The notes under the pieces: generated by a model
Databases searched by the model: none
Told to the model about the DNA's origin: nothing
The model's input: only the letters and a program-made list of their open reading frames with translations
Shown: positions 11,589 through 21,424 of the stretch, piece after piece
Position numbering within the stretch: the stretch's first letter is position 1
How the letters are laid out: every line of letters starts with the position of its first letter
Assembly (NCBI GenBank): GCA_024867545.1
Contig: JANFNE010000013.1
Location: forward strand, 620,001 to 684,000
From: Phytopythium helicoides
Taxonomy: Eukaryota > Oomycota > Peronosporomycetes > Pythiales > Pythiaceae
DNA: 64,000 bases
Direction of reading: 5' to 3'
Position numbers and translations under genes: made by a program

Positions 11589-14353
11589 TTACACTGTTGA
11601 CCACATCTGCTTGCTCGCCGAGTCTGCAACGCTCTTTTCGGCTCGAAGATTCATTGACGCCGCCAGCAGTTCGCACAGTTCGGCAGAGCTCATTTGGCTC
11701 ACTGCGCGTCGAAGCAAGCCCTTGTCCGCAGCTACTGGGTTGTCGGATACCCCCAAGCTGCAAGGGATCGACAGCACATACCGAGCCAATCGTGCCAGGA
11801 ATGGGTACTTCATGCGCATCCCCTGCCACCACTCAAGCGGATTGCCATTGAGCGGGATACGACCCTCTTCCTGGAAGAACGATACCTCCACTTCCAGCAG
11901 GTTGCTGGACTTGGCAAGCTCCAGCGATGACTTCGACGTACTCAGAAGCATCTCTTCTTGTGCGCACGACGCCAAGTTCGCCTGCAGATCGTCCCAAAGA
12001 TCCCCACTCTTGGTGCCACTTGAGCCTAAAGCCGCACCATCGTCTTCGAGGGATAGACCAGCATCAACCAGGTCGCGCTCCTTATTCTTAGCTTCACTTG
12101 TCACCGATGCCTCGGCTTTGATAATATCCCAAAACTCATGCTGAGGGAGCGGGCCTTTGATGATAAACGGGCGAGTGCGCGGGTCAAGCAAAGTTGCAGA
12201 CCACAGGAGGTTGAACATTTGTCGTTGCGCCGCTGACCAGCTCGAGTCTGGTGCAGAAAACAGGTACCCAAAGGCAGCAGCCAGGTTTGCGTACGCCAAA
12301 GCTCGAAGAGCTTGGATGTCTTCAGGAAAGACATCTTCGCCCGTCTTCTTTGCGTCATCACTTGCCTCTGGTACTCGAAGTTTCTCTAACAGCGTGTAAA
12401 CTGACGGAACTATGAGCGACGATATCACATACTTTTCTCCCTCCAGCTTGGCGGTCGCTTCTGCGAACGGTTTGAGCACTGATTTCAGGTACGAGGCGCG
12501 TGACCACTCGTACTTGGTAAGTGAGCACAGCTGCAGTAGTTTAGCGCGATCCGAATCGCCGGAAGTCCGATGCAAATCGAAATACTTGGAGACTGCAGGC
12601 ATCACACCGAGGACAAGGCAGAGCACAGCATAGATGTTGTTGACGGACACTGCGGTCGTCCGAAGTTGAGTGACAAAAGTATGCTCGAAAGTTTCTGCGT
12701 CCATCTTCCCGTCTTCGAGAGCAAGGCGGCGAAGTACACTACGCGCAGTTGCCGACTCCTTGAAGTGAGCAAGCAAGAACAAAACTTTGTGAATCAAGTC
12801 GCGATAGGTGTGGCCAGTGATGCTAGCAGGAGCTCGTCCAGAATCGTCGGAGTGCTATCGTCCTCGCGGGATCGGGTAAGGTTTGGGCTGAGCCCCACAC
12901 CATCAGTCGAAATACTGCTTTCGATAAACTCGTCCTTGTCAAGTCGCCGGTTCAAAACCAACCCTGCGCCGGCTGTTTGCGCACTCAGCACTGACTTACT
13001 CAGCGCGTACGAGTCCGTCACGTGCACCTCATTGATCGTCGCGACCATTACTTCTAGTAGAAGCGTAGGCGCACTCTCGACGAATTGGAGGCGGTAGTTG
13101 GAGCACAAATTGGCGTACTCACACGACGACTCGACTCCCAGCAGCTGCGGCATGAACTTGTATGGGATGCCGCGTTCCGCCATGGCCTTTAGCGGGTCTT
13201 CACCACGCGAATCTACTGCTTGAGTGGCCAAGTTGAAATCTGCAGGAGACGTTGACACATGCAGACACCGTCGAAACGGGTTGAACTCTTGGTCCAGTCC
13301 TACCGCGATAAACGCAGAAAAGCGAAGCGCGGGGTCGCTGCTGGAAGTCTGCATTGCGCCTCGCTCCGGGGTGTTCATCGAGGCCGTACAGCCGGGCACG
13401 CGCCACTCGGACACGACGTAGTGCGCAAAGTCGGTCATCTTCATCAGCATGGACGTCCGCATGCGCACGTCAGCCGCCAGTTTTTTGCAGTACAAACGCG
13501 CCACATCTTCCGACACAACCGCAAAGCTGCTGGCGTCGTCGATGAACCCGCTCGCTCCCCCCGAGCACTCGAGCAGCAGGTTGCGGAACGCTGGACTCGA
13601 GCAGAGCTCGAAGGGAACGAGTTCGTACAAGAAGAGGTTCCCCAGCGCCTCTCGGACGCGCTCCACGTTGACGGAGGCCAGCGAGGACGCGTGCGCGGCG
13701 CCTCGAGCCGCTGCTTGTCCTGCTTGCTGTCCGGCGACCGCGATTGCGAGCTGGGTGCCGGCCACCGCGTCCGCGAGGTATTGGTCGCTTCTCCTGGTCT
13801 TCTTGGCGAGTCGCTGCGCGTCTCCCTGCACGTCAATGTCGAGCTCCTCGTGTCCCTCGAGCAGCTTGTCTGCATCAATGGCGTCCGCTAGCGGTGTGGG
13901 AGCTGGCTTGGCCGCCTGCTGCTTCTTCCGTCCGCGCTTCTTCCCCGCGGCCATGCGGTGCATCTGCACGCTCTTCTTCTCGCCGGCGTGCTTGTCGTAG
14001 ACGTCCGGGTGGTTCTCCTTGAGGTGTCGCCAGAGGTTGGAGGTGACGCTCTTGCTGAAGCGCACGCTGGCCTTGCGCTCCTGCCTGCCCATCTGGCGAC
14101 ACAGCTTGCACCTGGCGATGGACGACTCCTCCCGCCGCTTGGCGCCGAACCCCGCCTCGATCTCGTACCAGCGGTACACGGCCGACGTGTTGCCGCCCGA
14201 GGGCTTCTCCTCCTCGCCTACCGCCGTGGCGTTCGGAAGCAGCTCCAGCGACAGCCCAGCGCCCTCGGAGCCCTCGGCGCCGTCGCCATCGCCGCCCGCC
14301 GCAGGGAAGAGCGCGCCTGGCGCCTCGGCGGCCGCGTCCGCGCCGGCGGCCAT
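11589..14353 (-). mobile_element. hAT-superfamily transposase gene, broken
   Basis: ATG at 14353. An N-terminal low-complexity stretch is followed by a BED-type zinc finger (CKLCRQMG ... LWRHLKENHPDVY, ~14000-14120) and a basic patch (KKRGRKKQQ), then the catalytic region. The frame ends with a stop near 12794. The protein continues in the next frame as GHTYRDLIHKVLFLLAHF, the C/G-x-H-x-x-x-L-x-x-x-x-L motif typical of hAT transposases, so one base is in excess near 12800-12830. The C-terminus at 11589 carries the dimerisation-type block NPLEWWQGMRMKYPFLARLA followed by RYVLSIPCS. The usual E-R-x-F-S segment that follows in active elements is not recognisable. Combined length ~920 residues. 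Probably immobile. Confidence 0.75.
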
Positions 14354-14355
14354 GG

Positions 14356-14431
14356 TGGCGATTCTTTGAATGGACGGCGATTCTTTGAATTGAAACCGGT
14401 ACTACTGTACCGGATGCGCGATACCGGTATC
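14356..14431. repeat. Direct and inverted short repeats upstream of the hAT start
   Basis: A 14-base direct repeat (GGCGATTCTTTGAA) occurs twice within 14357-14389. It is followed by the dyad CCGGTAC-TACT-GTACCGG (14396-14413) and the perfect 12-bp palindrome GATACCGGTATC (14420-14431). They lie within 80 bp of the transposase ATG and could be subterminal transposase-binding sites or promoter elements. This is inference from position only. Confidence 0.35.
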
Positions 14432-14772
14432 GAAGCGCAGGAAGTGGAGAGCATGAACTGAAGCTGGGCGCGTTTCATTGAAAAATGGGCAGGTGATGTC
14501 GAGAGTTGACGTGGGTGCGCTGTGCTGCTCTTGATTGCAAACGCCAGCATGTATTTTTATTGCTGCGACAACGCACAGGGTTGGTTTTCAAAAGTTGAAT
14601 GGTGTCGAAAGAAGCATCTTGCGTGGCGGTGGGTGTGCTCAAAATATGGTCAACTGACGTTCTGAAGCTATTCTCATTGCGACGCGACTCAACTTCAAGA
14701 CTAATTCAGGAAGCTACCTGAACACACTCTGTTTCATTTCACTCAACAAAGAAGTAAGGAAGTGATTCCACG
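14432..14772. other. Region between hAT element and LRR copy B
   Basis: No gene seen. It should contain the 5' terminus of the hAT element and the promoter of the plus-strand LRR gene. Confidence 0.3.
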
Positions 14773-16887
14773 ATGATCGTTCCTTTCTCCACTCGCCCAG
14801 AGTCAAGAGCACTCAGCGTGAAGAACCACAAAGGAGGATACCACACCTTCTGGTGGAGTGCGGTTGCTGGAGTAGTCTGGACCGTATTTGTAGCACTCCA
14901 TGTGCTGCCGTTGCTTTTCTTCTCACTGTCAGCATATGCTTACTGGATCTTGAGAGACAGCGGAGTCAGCTATTTCCTCAGCGTTTATCATATTGGCATC
15001 GACTCCACGCACTACCGCTCCATATCTCTAGCCTACGGCACTGTCGCGTTTCTTCACCTGTGGTTTCTACTCCGAATGATCGCTTCATCGATTCGAAAGC
15101 GGAAGTTTGCTTTCATCGATACACTTCAATTCAGGCACAAATCTACCAACAATGATGTTTTACAATACATCCGACGAGTTGCGGTCACCGCATACAAGGA
15201 GATCTTTTCTCCTACAGGATTGCTCGGTGTCAGTGGTCCGTGCTTCGATCTTGTTCTTCTTTTGCGAGAAATGCTGGAGACGCTACTTCAAACTATACAA
15301 GCCTACCGAATGAGTCAGTGTCTCTCACATGCATCGCTCAACAGGCTCTATGTCGGACTCCTTGTTCTCAATTGCTGGATGATGGCGCTGGTGCACTCGA
15401 TCTTCCATCGGTCGGAGGTGTCTCGGTACTTTGCCTCGTTATTGTGTGATCTTGTGCTCGATATTGCCTCGTCGATGGGTGTGCCGTTTGCACTCGCACT
15501 AAGCTACTCCAAGGATGCAGACACAGACTCACCTAGCTTTTTTGGTTTGAAATGGTACGAGGATGTATGGTACGCAAATGCTTCCAGTGAGTTTCAGCTC
15601 ATCCTCGTCACGTCATGGGGAGATTTGGCCTCCAAGCTTGTATTTGCGGTCGGCATGATCGGCACGCAGAATACGCTCAAGCGATTTGTTGGCACTCTTC
15701 TCGACGAAACTGGCGAGAGTGGCTGGAGACAACGTTGGAACTCGATTGTACCAGACCCTAAATTTGCTTCCATGCAGCGCATGAGGTCTCGAACGTTGGT
15801 TGCATTGAAGAAGTCCAGTGATGCAGTTAAGAGCCATCCAGTTCTCACGAAGCTGTTGAAGTTGATGTTTGCAGTTTGGGGGACGGCTGTTTTGGTGCTT
15901 CACATTGTGGCCGAGTCGAATCCAAAGATCCCTGGATGCGTCATGCAAGTGTGGCCATGGGGAGTGAAGCAATCTTGTTGTAAGATGATGCTAATCAATT
16001 GCTACTCAGATGGCATTGCTGGAGACGAAGGAGAAATTCGCACTCGACTAGAGCCAGTATATCCGATTTCGCTTGACAAAATAGTTGTCCGGCACTGCCC
16101 TTCCTTGGAAATACCATCCATCATCCAATCGTACTCCAGCTTGAATATCATCAAGATCTACAATTCAACAATTACAAAGTGGAATCCAGATGCTGCTCTC
16201 ACCAAGACTAACCACCCAATGATCTCAATTATTATGCTGACACGCGTGGAGACTCCAGATGGAACACTGCCTTTGGGACTCCAAAGTGCAGACTTCCCAC
16301 CCACACTCTTTGTCCTTGGATTTATAGTCACCAATATGCGCGAGCTTCCAGATGACATTGACTCCAAATGGCCACCAGGCGCGATCATTCATTTCGACAC
16401 GGCAAACTTCACAACAATACCAGCAGTACTATTGCGACTCACACCTCGAAGTCTAATTTTTGCAGCAAACCCTTTGAACGAAGTACCATCTGCGATGTTT
16501 GAGCTTCCTGGAATCAAAACCATCGACTTGCGTGACACTCTAATCACGGAGCTACCAGCTGATGTGGATCCTTCCGTCACACTAACAAGTATTAATCTAG
16601 ATGGGACCAACATCACCTCATTTCCACCCTGGATCGACGAATGGTTGACATTTCCTGGTGATGTGCTCTTTCCGGAGCGGATCTCAGCAGCTGGATCACC
16701 TTATTGTGCAGATCGTGAGCGGATCTTCGCAGGAGAACAGTCCACTTTCTCGGTTAGCTCCCACTCGAAGCTTTTAGATGCGTCGGCAAACAACTGGGAC
16801 TACCTAAAGAATGGAGTGGCGTGCACACCAACAGTCATGTATCGGTATCCTCTTGCCATGGAGGATCTTTTTAGCCATGCTTCATAG
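14773..16887 (+). CDS. Multi-pass membrane protein with leucine-rich region, copy B
   Basis: 704 residues from ATG 14773; an in-frame TAA twelve bases upstream (14761-14763) fixes the start. Architecture is as in copy A: hydrophobic segments at the N-terminus (WWSAVAGVVWTVFVALHVLP around residue 33), a cluster of further membrane spans to ~300, one near 365, then a Cys-containing C-terminal region with degenerate leucine-rich repeats (LPGIKTIDLRDTLITELPA). The first ~30 residues differ clearly from copy A (MIVPFSTRPESRAL against MIVPFSIGPDSSEL); substitutions later are few and mostly conservative, consistent with a recent duplication under purifying selection or gene conversion. It is inverted relative to copy A, 5.8 kb apart. 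Confidence 0.75.
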   Translation: MIVPFSTRPESRALSVKNHKGGYHTFWWSAVAGVVWTVFVALHVLPLLFFSLSAYAYWILRDSGVSYFLSVYHIGIDSTHYRSISLAYGTVAFLHLWFLLRMIASSIRKRKFAFIDTLQFRHKSTNNDVLQYIRRVAVTAYKEIFSPTGLLGVSGPCFDLVLLLREMLETLLQTIQAYRMSQCLSHASLNRLYVGLLVLNCWMMALVHSIFHRSEVSRYFASLLCDLVLDIASSMGVPFALALSYSKDADTDSPSFFGLKWYEDVWYANASSEFQLILVTSWGDLASKLVFAVGMIGTQNTLKRFVGTLLDETGESGWRQRWNSIVPDPKFASMQRMRSRTLVALKKSSDAVKSHPVLTKLLKLMFAVWGTAVLVLHIVAESNPKIPGCVMQVWPWGVKQSCCKMMLINCYSDGIAGDEGEIRTRLEPVYPISLDKIVVRHCPSLEIPSIIQSYSSLNIIKIYNSTITKWNPDAALTKTNHPMISIIMLTRVETPDGTLPLGLQSADFPPTLFVLGFIVTNMRELPDDIDSKWPPGAIIHFDTANFTTIPAVLLRLTPRSLIFAANPLNEVPSAMFELPGIKTIDLRDTLITELPADVDPSVTLTSINLDGTNITSFPPWIDEWLTFPGDVLFPERISAAGSPYCADRERIFAGEQSTFSVSSHSKLLDASANNWDYLKNGVACTPTVMYRYPLAMEDLFSHAS

Positions 16888-17310
16888 GCGAGCTACTACT
16901 GCTTCTGGTGATAATTAAATTGATAGCAAGTAGATGATAAGGGCCGCAAAGGAACAGAGTCGTATTTCCTCTGCAGGCTGGGCGAGCAACATAATACATT
17001 TCCATTTTGAATGTGATTGCGCTGTTAACATTTAGCCAGGTATTTGCAATACAGTCTCTGTCCAGGGGTAAGTTTTGGCAAGCACCAATGAACTTTGTTT
17101 CTGCTTTGAAGTTCTAGTCCTTTCGCCGCCATTCTAGTCCTTTCGCCGCCATTTCCATGCAAATCTACGCGGTTTCCTTGGGTAGTGCAAATCATTTCTT
17201 GGGCGCACCACATACTGAATTCACCTCACTTTTCACATGAGTTGTCCTGTTCGAACACTTCAACCGCAACGGGAATATTGACTTTGATGTAGTGGAAGCT
17301 GGAATACCTC
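16888..17310. other. Intergenic region after LRR copy B
   Basis: No gene recognised. Contains the 2 x 20-bp tandem repeat listed separately. Confidence 0.35.
17112..17151. repeat. Tandem duplication of a 20-bp unit
   Basis: The unit TTCTAGTCCTTTCGCCGCCA occurs twice, end to end, without mismatch (17112-17131 and 17132-17151). No further copies are seen in this stretch. Confidence 0.85.
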
Positions 17311-17613
17311 GTGGTTCTGATGGAAGTTCGTTGGATGTACATGCGCGCGTGGTGCGCGCCATTGCGCGCACTTCTGTCTCTCGATTTCGTCAAGGTTGGG
17401 CAACGAAACGGCTGCTGCTTGCTGTTACTACCTTCTCAGAACCCCGCGCGTCTCAGAGGTATTCGGGATGCGCTAGTGCTGCTCTCGCTACTTGCTCAAA
17501 TTGACTACGATACGTTCAAGTACGTTGTGGAATGGTATCGCGAATTCCAGATCAGTGAGGCGCGAAACTACTCTACATTATCTGTGGCGTTCCACCCAGA
17601 ACGGATTCTCTGA
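17311..17613 (+). pseudogene. N-terminal fragment of the clustered family
   Basis: The translation contains MRAWCAPLRALLSLDFVK and ARLRGIRDALVLLSLLAQID followed by YDTFKYVVEWY. These align with the N-terminus of the member at 6565 (PWCRPVRCLLL, SRLRGIRNALMLLSHLVHVD, YVLEHY). The frame stops at 17611-17613, and I find no convincing continuation of the family downstream. A relic of the first ~100 residues. Confidence 0.6.
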
Positions 17614-17750
17614 GCTTGACGAAGCTATTCAGTGTACTGGGCACAGTACGCACACGTGGAGTCCCGCCAAGTTCCAAGGTTTAATGCGAAAAGTTACATC
17701 GAGCTCAATCTGTGTCCAACATCGACGCGAATACAGCGGCGAAGAAAATG

Positions 17751-17781
<31 letters not shown>

Positions 17782-19152
17782 AGACGAAGACGAAGACGAA
17801 GACGGGAAATGAGAAAGAGGCCGACTGCGCACGTTAAAAACGATGGAAATGATAGGGTCAATGGAATTGAGAGTAGTGAAACATGTTATGCTTATAGCAA
17901 GAATTGGATTGATGAGTGCTTTGCATGCAACACGATTCCCAGTACCTACCGTCAACGTTCTCACTGAGGCACGAGTTATTGGTGTTGTTATCCTACCTGG
18001 ATCAAGATGCTTCATTTTAGTCGAAGCGTACACCCTGCAAACTCTTGTGCTCGCTGGTGTGCGAGCCATCTCGCAATCGAAAAGTGATTCTTTAGCACCT
18101 TGGTTCCCAACGTCATATCTTCCGACATGAATAAACGGACCGCAAGTGATGCAGCCCCTGCATGATGCGAAGTGAAACGACACGGAGTCCTTAGAGCCCA
18201 GCGCACCATGAGGAGTGTCTCAACGACTCGACGGACTCTACACTACTCGACTGGATTTCCTCGCTTGCAACCGTTCTTCCATGCAACAATGTGTCGAGTC
18301 CTGAGTACTCGCAGGAACCATTGAGGCAGGAGGATGGAGCTCATCTGACTTTGAATTCATTTTTGCAAGTGACAAGGAAGGGATGTCACGAAAGTTTGAG
18401 GACCTCAACTTGCACTCTCGGCAAGGGCGAGCCATTCGAGTCCAAGCGTTCTTCTCTCAGTCGTGAATTTGCAGGATGGAGTCCAAGCGGCCACATTTCC
18501 CGGCTCACGACCCGGGGCCACGCAGCTACTCCAAGCAGCCGGAGTCTTCCGACGACGAAGACGGTGGTGATGGAGACGAGTAGGAGCGGCACTGCCAAGT
18601 CTTCCTTCAACCTTTTCAGCTCGCAGCCACGGCAGCGCCTTGCCTGTAAGCCTCGCCGATCCTTTTTCCACGGCCAGTCGGCTCGGGTTTCCTTGCGCTG
18701 TTCCCACCGTGACCAAGGCCGAATCCTCCCAAACTATCACAGCGCCGTTGATTCAGTTGGAGACTCGCAGGGTTCGCGGACTCAAGACGGAGGGCGGCAT
18801 TATGCAAATAGGCGGCGGGCGTTCAGCCCTGGCGCTAGCGAGTGAAGATGGAGACGATGGAGACGATAAAGACGAAGGAGACGACGGCCAAGGAGGTGAT
18901 GCCAGACAACCCAAATCGCGCGACTTTCAACGATTCCGTGAGTGGAAAGCTCCACTGGCGTTCGCTTGCGGGCGCTGGTGGAGTTTCACAGCCATCTCAC
19001 GTCCCGGGACGCGTGCCCACAACCACTGCACCGAGATGCCGATACCTCATGTGCACTAGTGGTTCGCTATATTGCCAGCCAAATAGACCCCGTTGATTTT
19101 GAAGTTGTCCAATCCAATCACGGACAGCCCCATTCTTCAAATTAGTGCCGCA
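17614..19152. other. Gene-poor region with acidic-coding simple repeats
   Basis: Contains a (GACAAC)n/(GACGAA)n microsatellite at about 17755-17806 and a GAGACGATGGAGACGATAAAGACGAAGGAG-like GA-rich stretch near 18845-18890. Several frames of 60-190 codons cross it on both strands, but none carries a motif or a family match. It probably contains decayed sequence following the N-terminal relic and the promoter of the gene at 19153. Confidence 0.4.
17755..17806. repeat. Hexanucleotide microsatellite (GACAAC)n(GACGAA)n
   Basis: A run of GACAAC units passing into GACGAA/GACGAAGAC units. On the plus strand it encodes Asp-Asn then Asp-Glu repeats at the end of a short open frame; no gene context. 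Confidence 0.8.
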
Positions 19153-21321
19153 ATGGCGCGTGGGGACGCCGACCCGTGGGCGTTCCTGCACGAGTTCCTG
19201 TGGCCCGCGCGCGAGCAGCTGGGGCAGGAGGAGCTCACGCTCGAGAGGCGGCCGCGGGTGAGCGTGGTGGTTGGCCCCGGCGTGCCGTTGGAGCTCCCGG
19301 AAGTAAAAAACGCGCTCGTGCTGCTCTCGCTGCTGGGGCAGTTGGACCGCCAGGCGTTTGAGCACGTGCTCAAGACTTGCTGCGGCTTCGAGTTCGACAA
19401 CGAGAAGGAGGAGATCTCGGACCCAGAGTACTTCCAGACACGCCGACTTGTGCTCAAGGTCTCCCAGGAAAAATCGGATGCCGTGTGGAACGTCGACCAG
19501 TTCCTTGCGCTGGTCAGTGCACTCGAGAAACCGCCTTCTGTCAACTTTCAGCGCGCGGTGAGCAAGATTTTGAGTTCTGCGAAGGCAGAATCCAAGAGTT
19601 TCGAGATCCCCATTATGCTCCAGGTCAGGCTACGCGAGAAAGACCATGGACAAGCGTTCGATCCGACCATGGGGTTGCTACTGAAACTGCGAGACAGGCA
19701 CGGAGGTTGGCGCTTCCCAGTGAACTTAGGGGACGAGCTCGAGTGCAGCATTGTCGCAGACGTGATGGAGGTGCAGGTTAATTCCGACGACCTGCCCCGA
19801 GACGTGGCTGGAGAAATCGAAGACTTGGTATCAATGTCGGGAGGGCTGACGATTCCGAAGCTCGATGTCGTGATGACGATTCACGGGGCATGGCTCCAGA
19901 CGGGTATTGAAAACGATACCTCCCGAGCTGGACAATTCTTCGAGCGAGTCATTTGCGCCTCGGACAGGAAAGAGGGCGAGTTTGCGTTCATCGACCAATT
20001 TATCACCTGCATGGACGGGTTTGGCCCAAATTTCGCTCGTATGTGTACAGCGCTTGCTCAATGTCGGACGATTCGTAGCGTCGATGTGATGATCGATCCA
20101 AAACTCGAGCACAACACAAATCTTCGGTCGTGGGAGTATCTTGCGTACGCTTTCTTTTCCAAGACAACTCGTGCGCGGTCGTCACTCAAGCAAGCCCGCT
20201 TTACTGGCGCGAGCATGGCACCTGAATACATAAACGCAATGGCAGCTGTACTTGGGGCTAAGGACCCTGTTCGATTCCTATTTGAGCGTGATAACGATGG
20301 CCAGGATGCAAGAGACGAAAACTCTGCACCGTTGGCGACGATGATGCTAAAGAGCGGAGCCTCACTTATTCTGCAGCCCATGTATCGAGACGAGGAGATC
20401 CCAGAAGGAAGCTCTGCCTGGACCCTGAAGACGAATGTGTCTGGTGTGTATGTTTTGGGAACTGCCAGTGAGCCCTGTAATATGCTCGCACTCGTGCCAG
20501 GGTACGGTGTATGCATTGTCGACGAGAAATACCTACTTCCCGTAGTCGAAGATCTGGTTTTCAACACGCGTCAAGAAGAAAACGGTATCACCAGCCTTGA
20601 AATTGAGTTTTTGGAGCCTATCGGTGAGAACAATGAGCGACACCTGGAGGCTTTCCCTCACTTTCTGGAGATGGTTGGTGCATCGCTAGCCGAACTCAAT
20701 CTCTCCAATTTGGACGAGTCGTTCCAGGTCAGCGATGTATTTCTGAATTGCCCGAAGCTCAAGATTCTTTCAACAAGCTGTGCGAACATTATCGGGAGTG
20801 AGTTTGTCGAAGGTTATGAGGACAGCAAAAGCGGCATTGAGGAGATCAACTGTGAGTTCGAAGATGCTCTCCCGATTTTTCAAGCACTGTCGAATGAAAA
20901 CTCGCTTCTGGCAAAAAACCTAAGCTTACTTCAGATCTGGAGCGTCGTCGACGGCGAGATCCTCCAGAGACAAGAAGAGGTTGAGGCATTGGCGAACATG
21001 CTCCGCTCTAATCGCAAGCTTGAGCACATTATCCTCACTGTAGATTCATCTGTCTCCAGAGAGGTCATGGAAGTTGTAAAACCGCACCAGAACGAGCCTT
21101 TGCCCATCCAGCGAGCACCACTCCCGTTACAGTGCCGACTAGCTTTCCTAAGCGTTTTCAGTTCTACTAACAACGACAAGCCTGACGAGTTGAAACGAGT
21201 CAAGCCAGCAAAGATGTTACCGGACAAGACTTTGCACCGCCCAGATCACCCTGGGTTAGTTTCTATTTTCCAGTTTGCAGCTGATAGTGTGCGCCGCCGA
21301 ATCGATATAACCCAAGGGTAA
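19153..21321 (+). CDS. Member 2 of the clustered ~720-aa family (intact)
   Basis: 722 residues, start ATG 19153 (MARGDADPWAFLHEFL). It best shows the family plan. An N-terminal helix-rich block W-x-F-L ... P-x-R (residues ~8-25) is followed by a segment N-A-L-V-L-L-S-L-L-G-Q-L-D ... A-F-E-H-V-L (~55-80). A long middle contains YAFFSKTTRARSSL (~335-350) and the block VSGVYVLG ... LVPGYGVCIV (~440-475). A leucine-rich stretch follows (CPKLKILSTSCANI, ~550), then MLRSNRKLEHIILTVDSSV (~635), LPLQCRLAFLSVFSS (~675-690), a basic patch and the end block SIFQFAADSVRRRIDI. No signal peptide, membrane span or known catalytic motif is seen. The leucine-rich middle and the terminal block suggest a protein-interaction role; the F-box-like look of the C-terminus is only a guess. 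Confidence 0.7.
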   Translation: MARGDADPWAFLHEFLWPAREQLGQEELTLERRPRVSVVVGPGVPLELPEVKNALVLLSLLGQLDRQAFEHVLKTCCGFEFDNEKEEISDPEYFQTRRLVLKVSQEKSDAVWNVDQFLALVSALEKPPSVNFQRAVSKILSSAKAESKSFEIPIMLQVRLREKDHGQAFDPTMGLLLKLRDRHGGWRFPVNLGDELECSIVADVMEVQVNSDDLPRDVAGEIEDLVSMSGGLTIPKLDVVMTIHGAWLQTGIENDTSRAGQFFERVICASDRKEGEFAFIDQFITCMDGFGPNFARMCTALAQCRTIRSVDVMIDPKLEHNTNLRSWEYLAYAFFSKTTRARSSLKQARFTGASMAPEYINAMAAVLGAKDPVRFLFERDNDGQDARDENSAPLATMMLKSGASLILQPMYRDEEIPEGSSAWTLKTNVSGVYVLGTASEPCNMLALVPGYGVCIVDEKYLLPVVEDLVFNTRQEENGITSLEIEFLEPIGENNERHLEAFPHFLEMVGASLAELNLSNLDESFQVSDVFLNCPKLKILSTSCANIIGSEFVEGYEDSKSGIEEINCEFEDALPIFQALSNENSLLAKNLSLLQIWSVVDGEILQRQEEVEALANMLRSNRKLEHIILTVDSSVSREVMEVVKPHQNEPLPIQRAPLPLQCRLAFLSVFSSTNNDKPDELKRVKPAKMLPDKTLHRPDHPGLVSIFQFAADSVRRRIDITQG

Positions 21322-21424
21322 TCTACCGCTACCGCCAGCAATCGGCCTCAAGAGTAGAAACCATTAGTTTCGTATTTGTGTTAGGTAGTCGATCGAACTG
21401 TTGCAAAGGACATTTGACCCAATT

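Noticed and set aside
11347..12144. Plus-strand 265-codon frame
   Set aside because: Antisense to the conserved hAT C-terminal region; no motif of its own.
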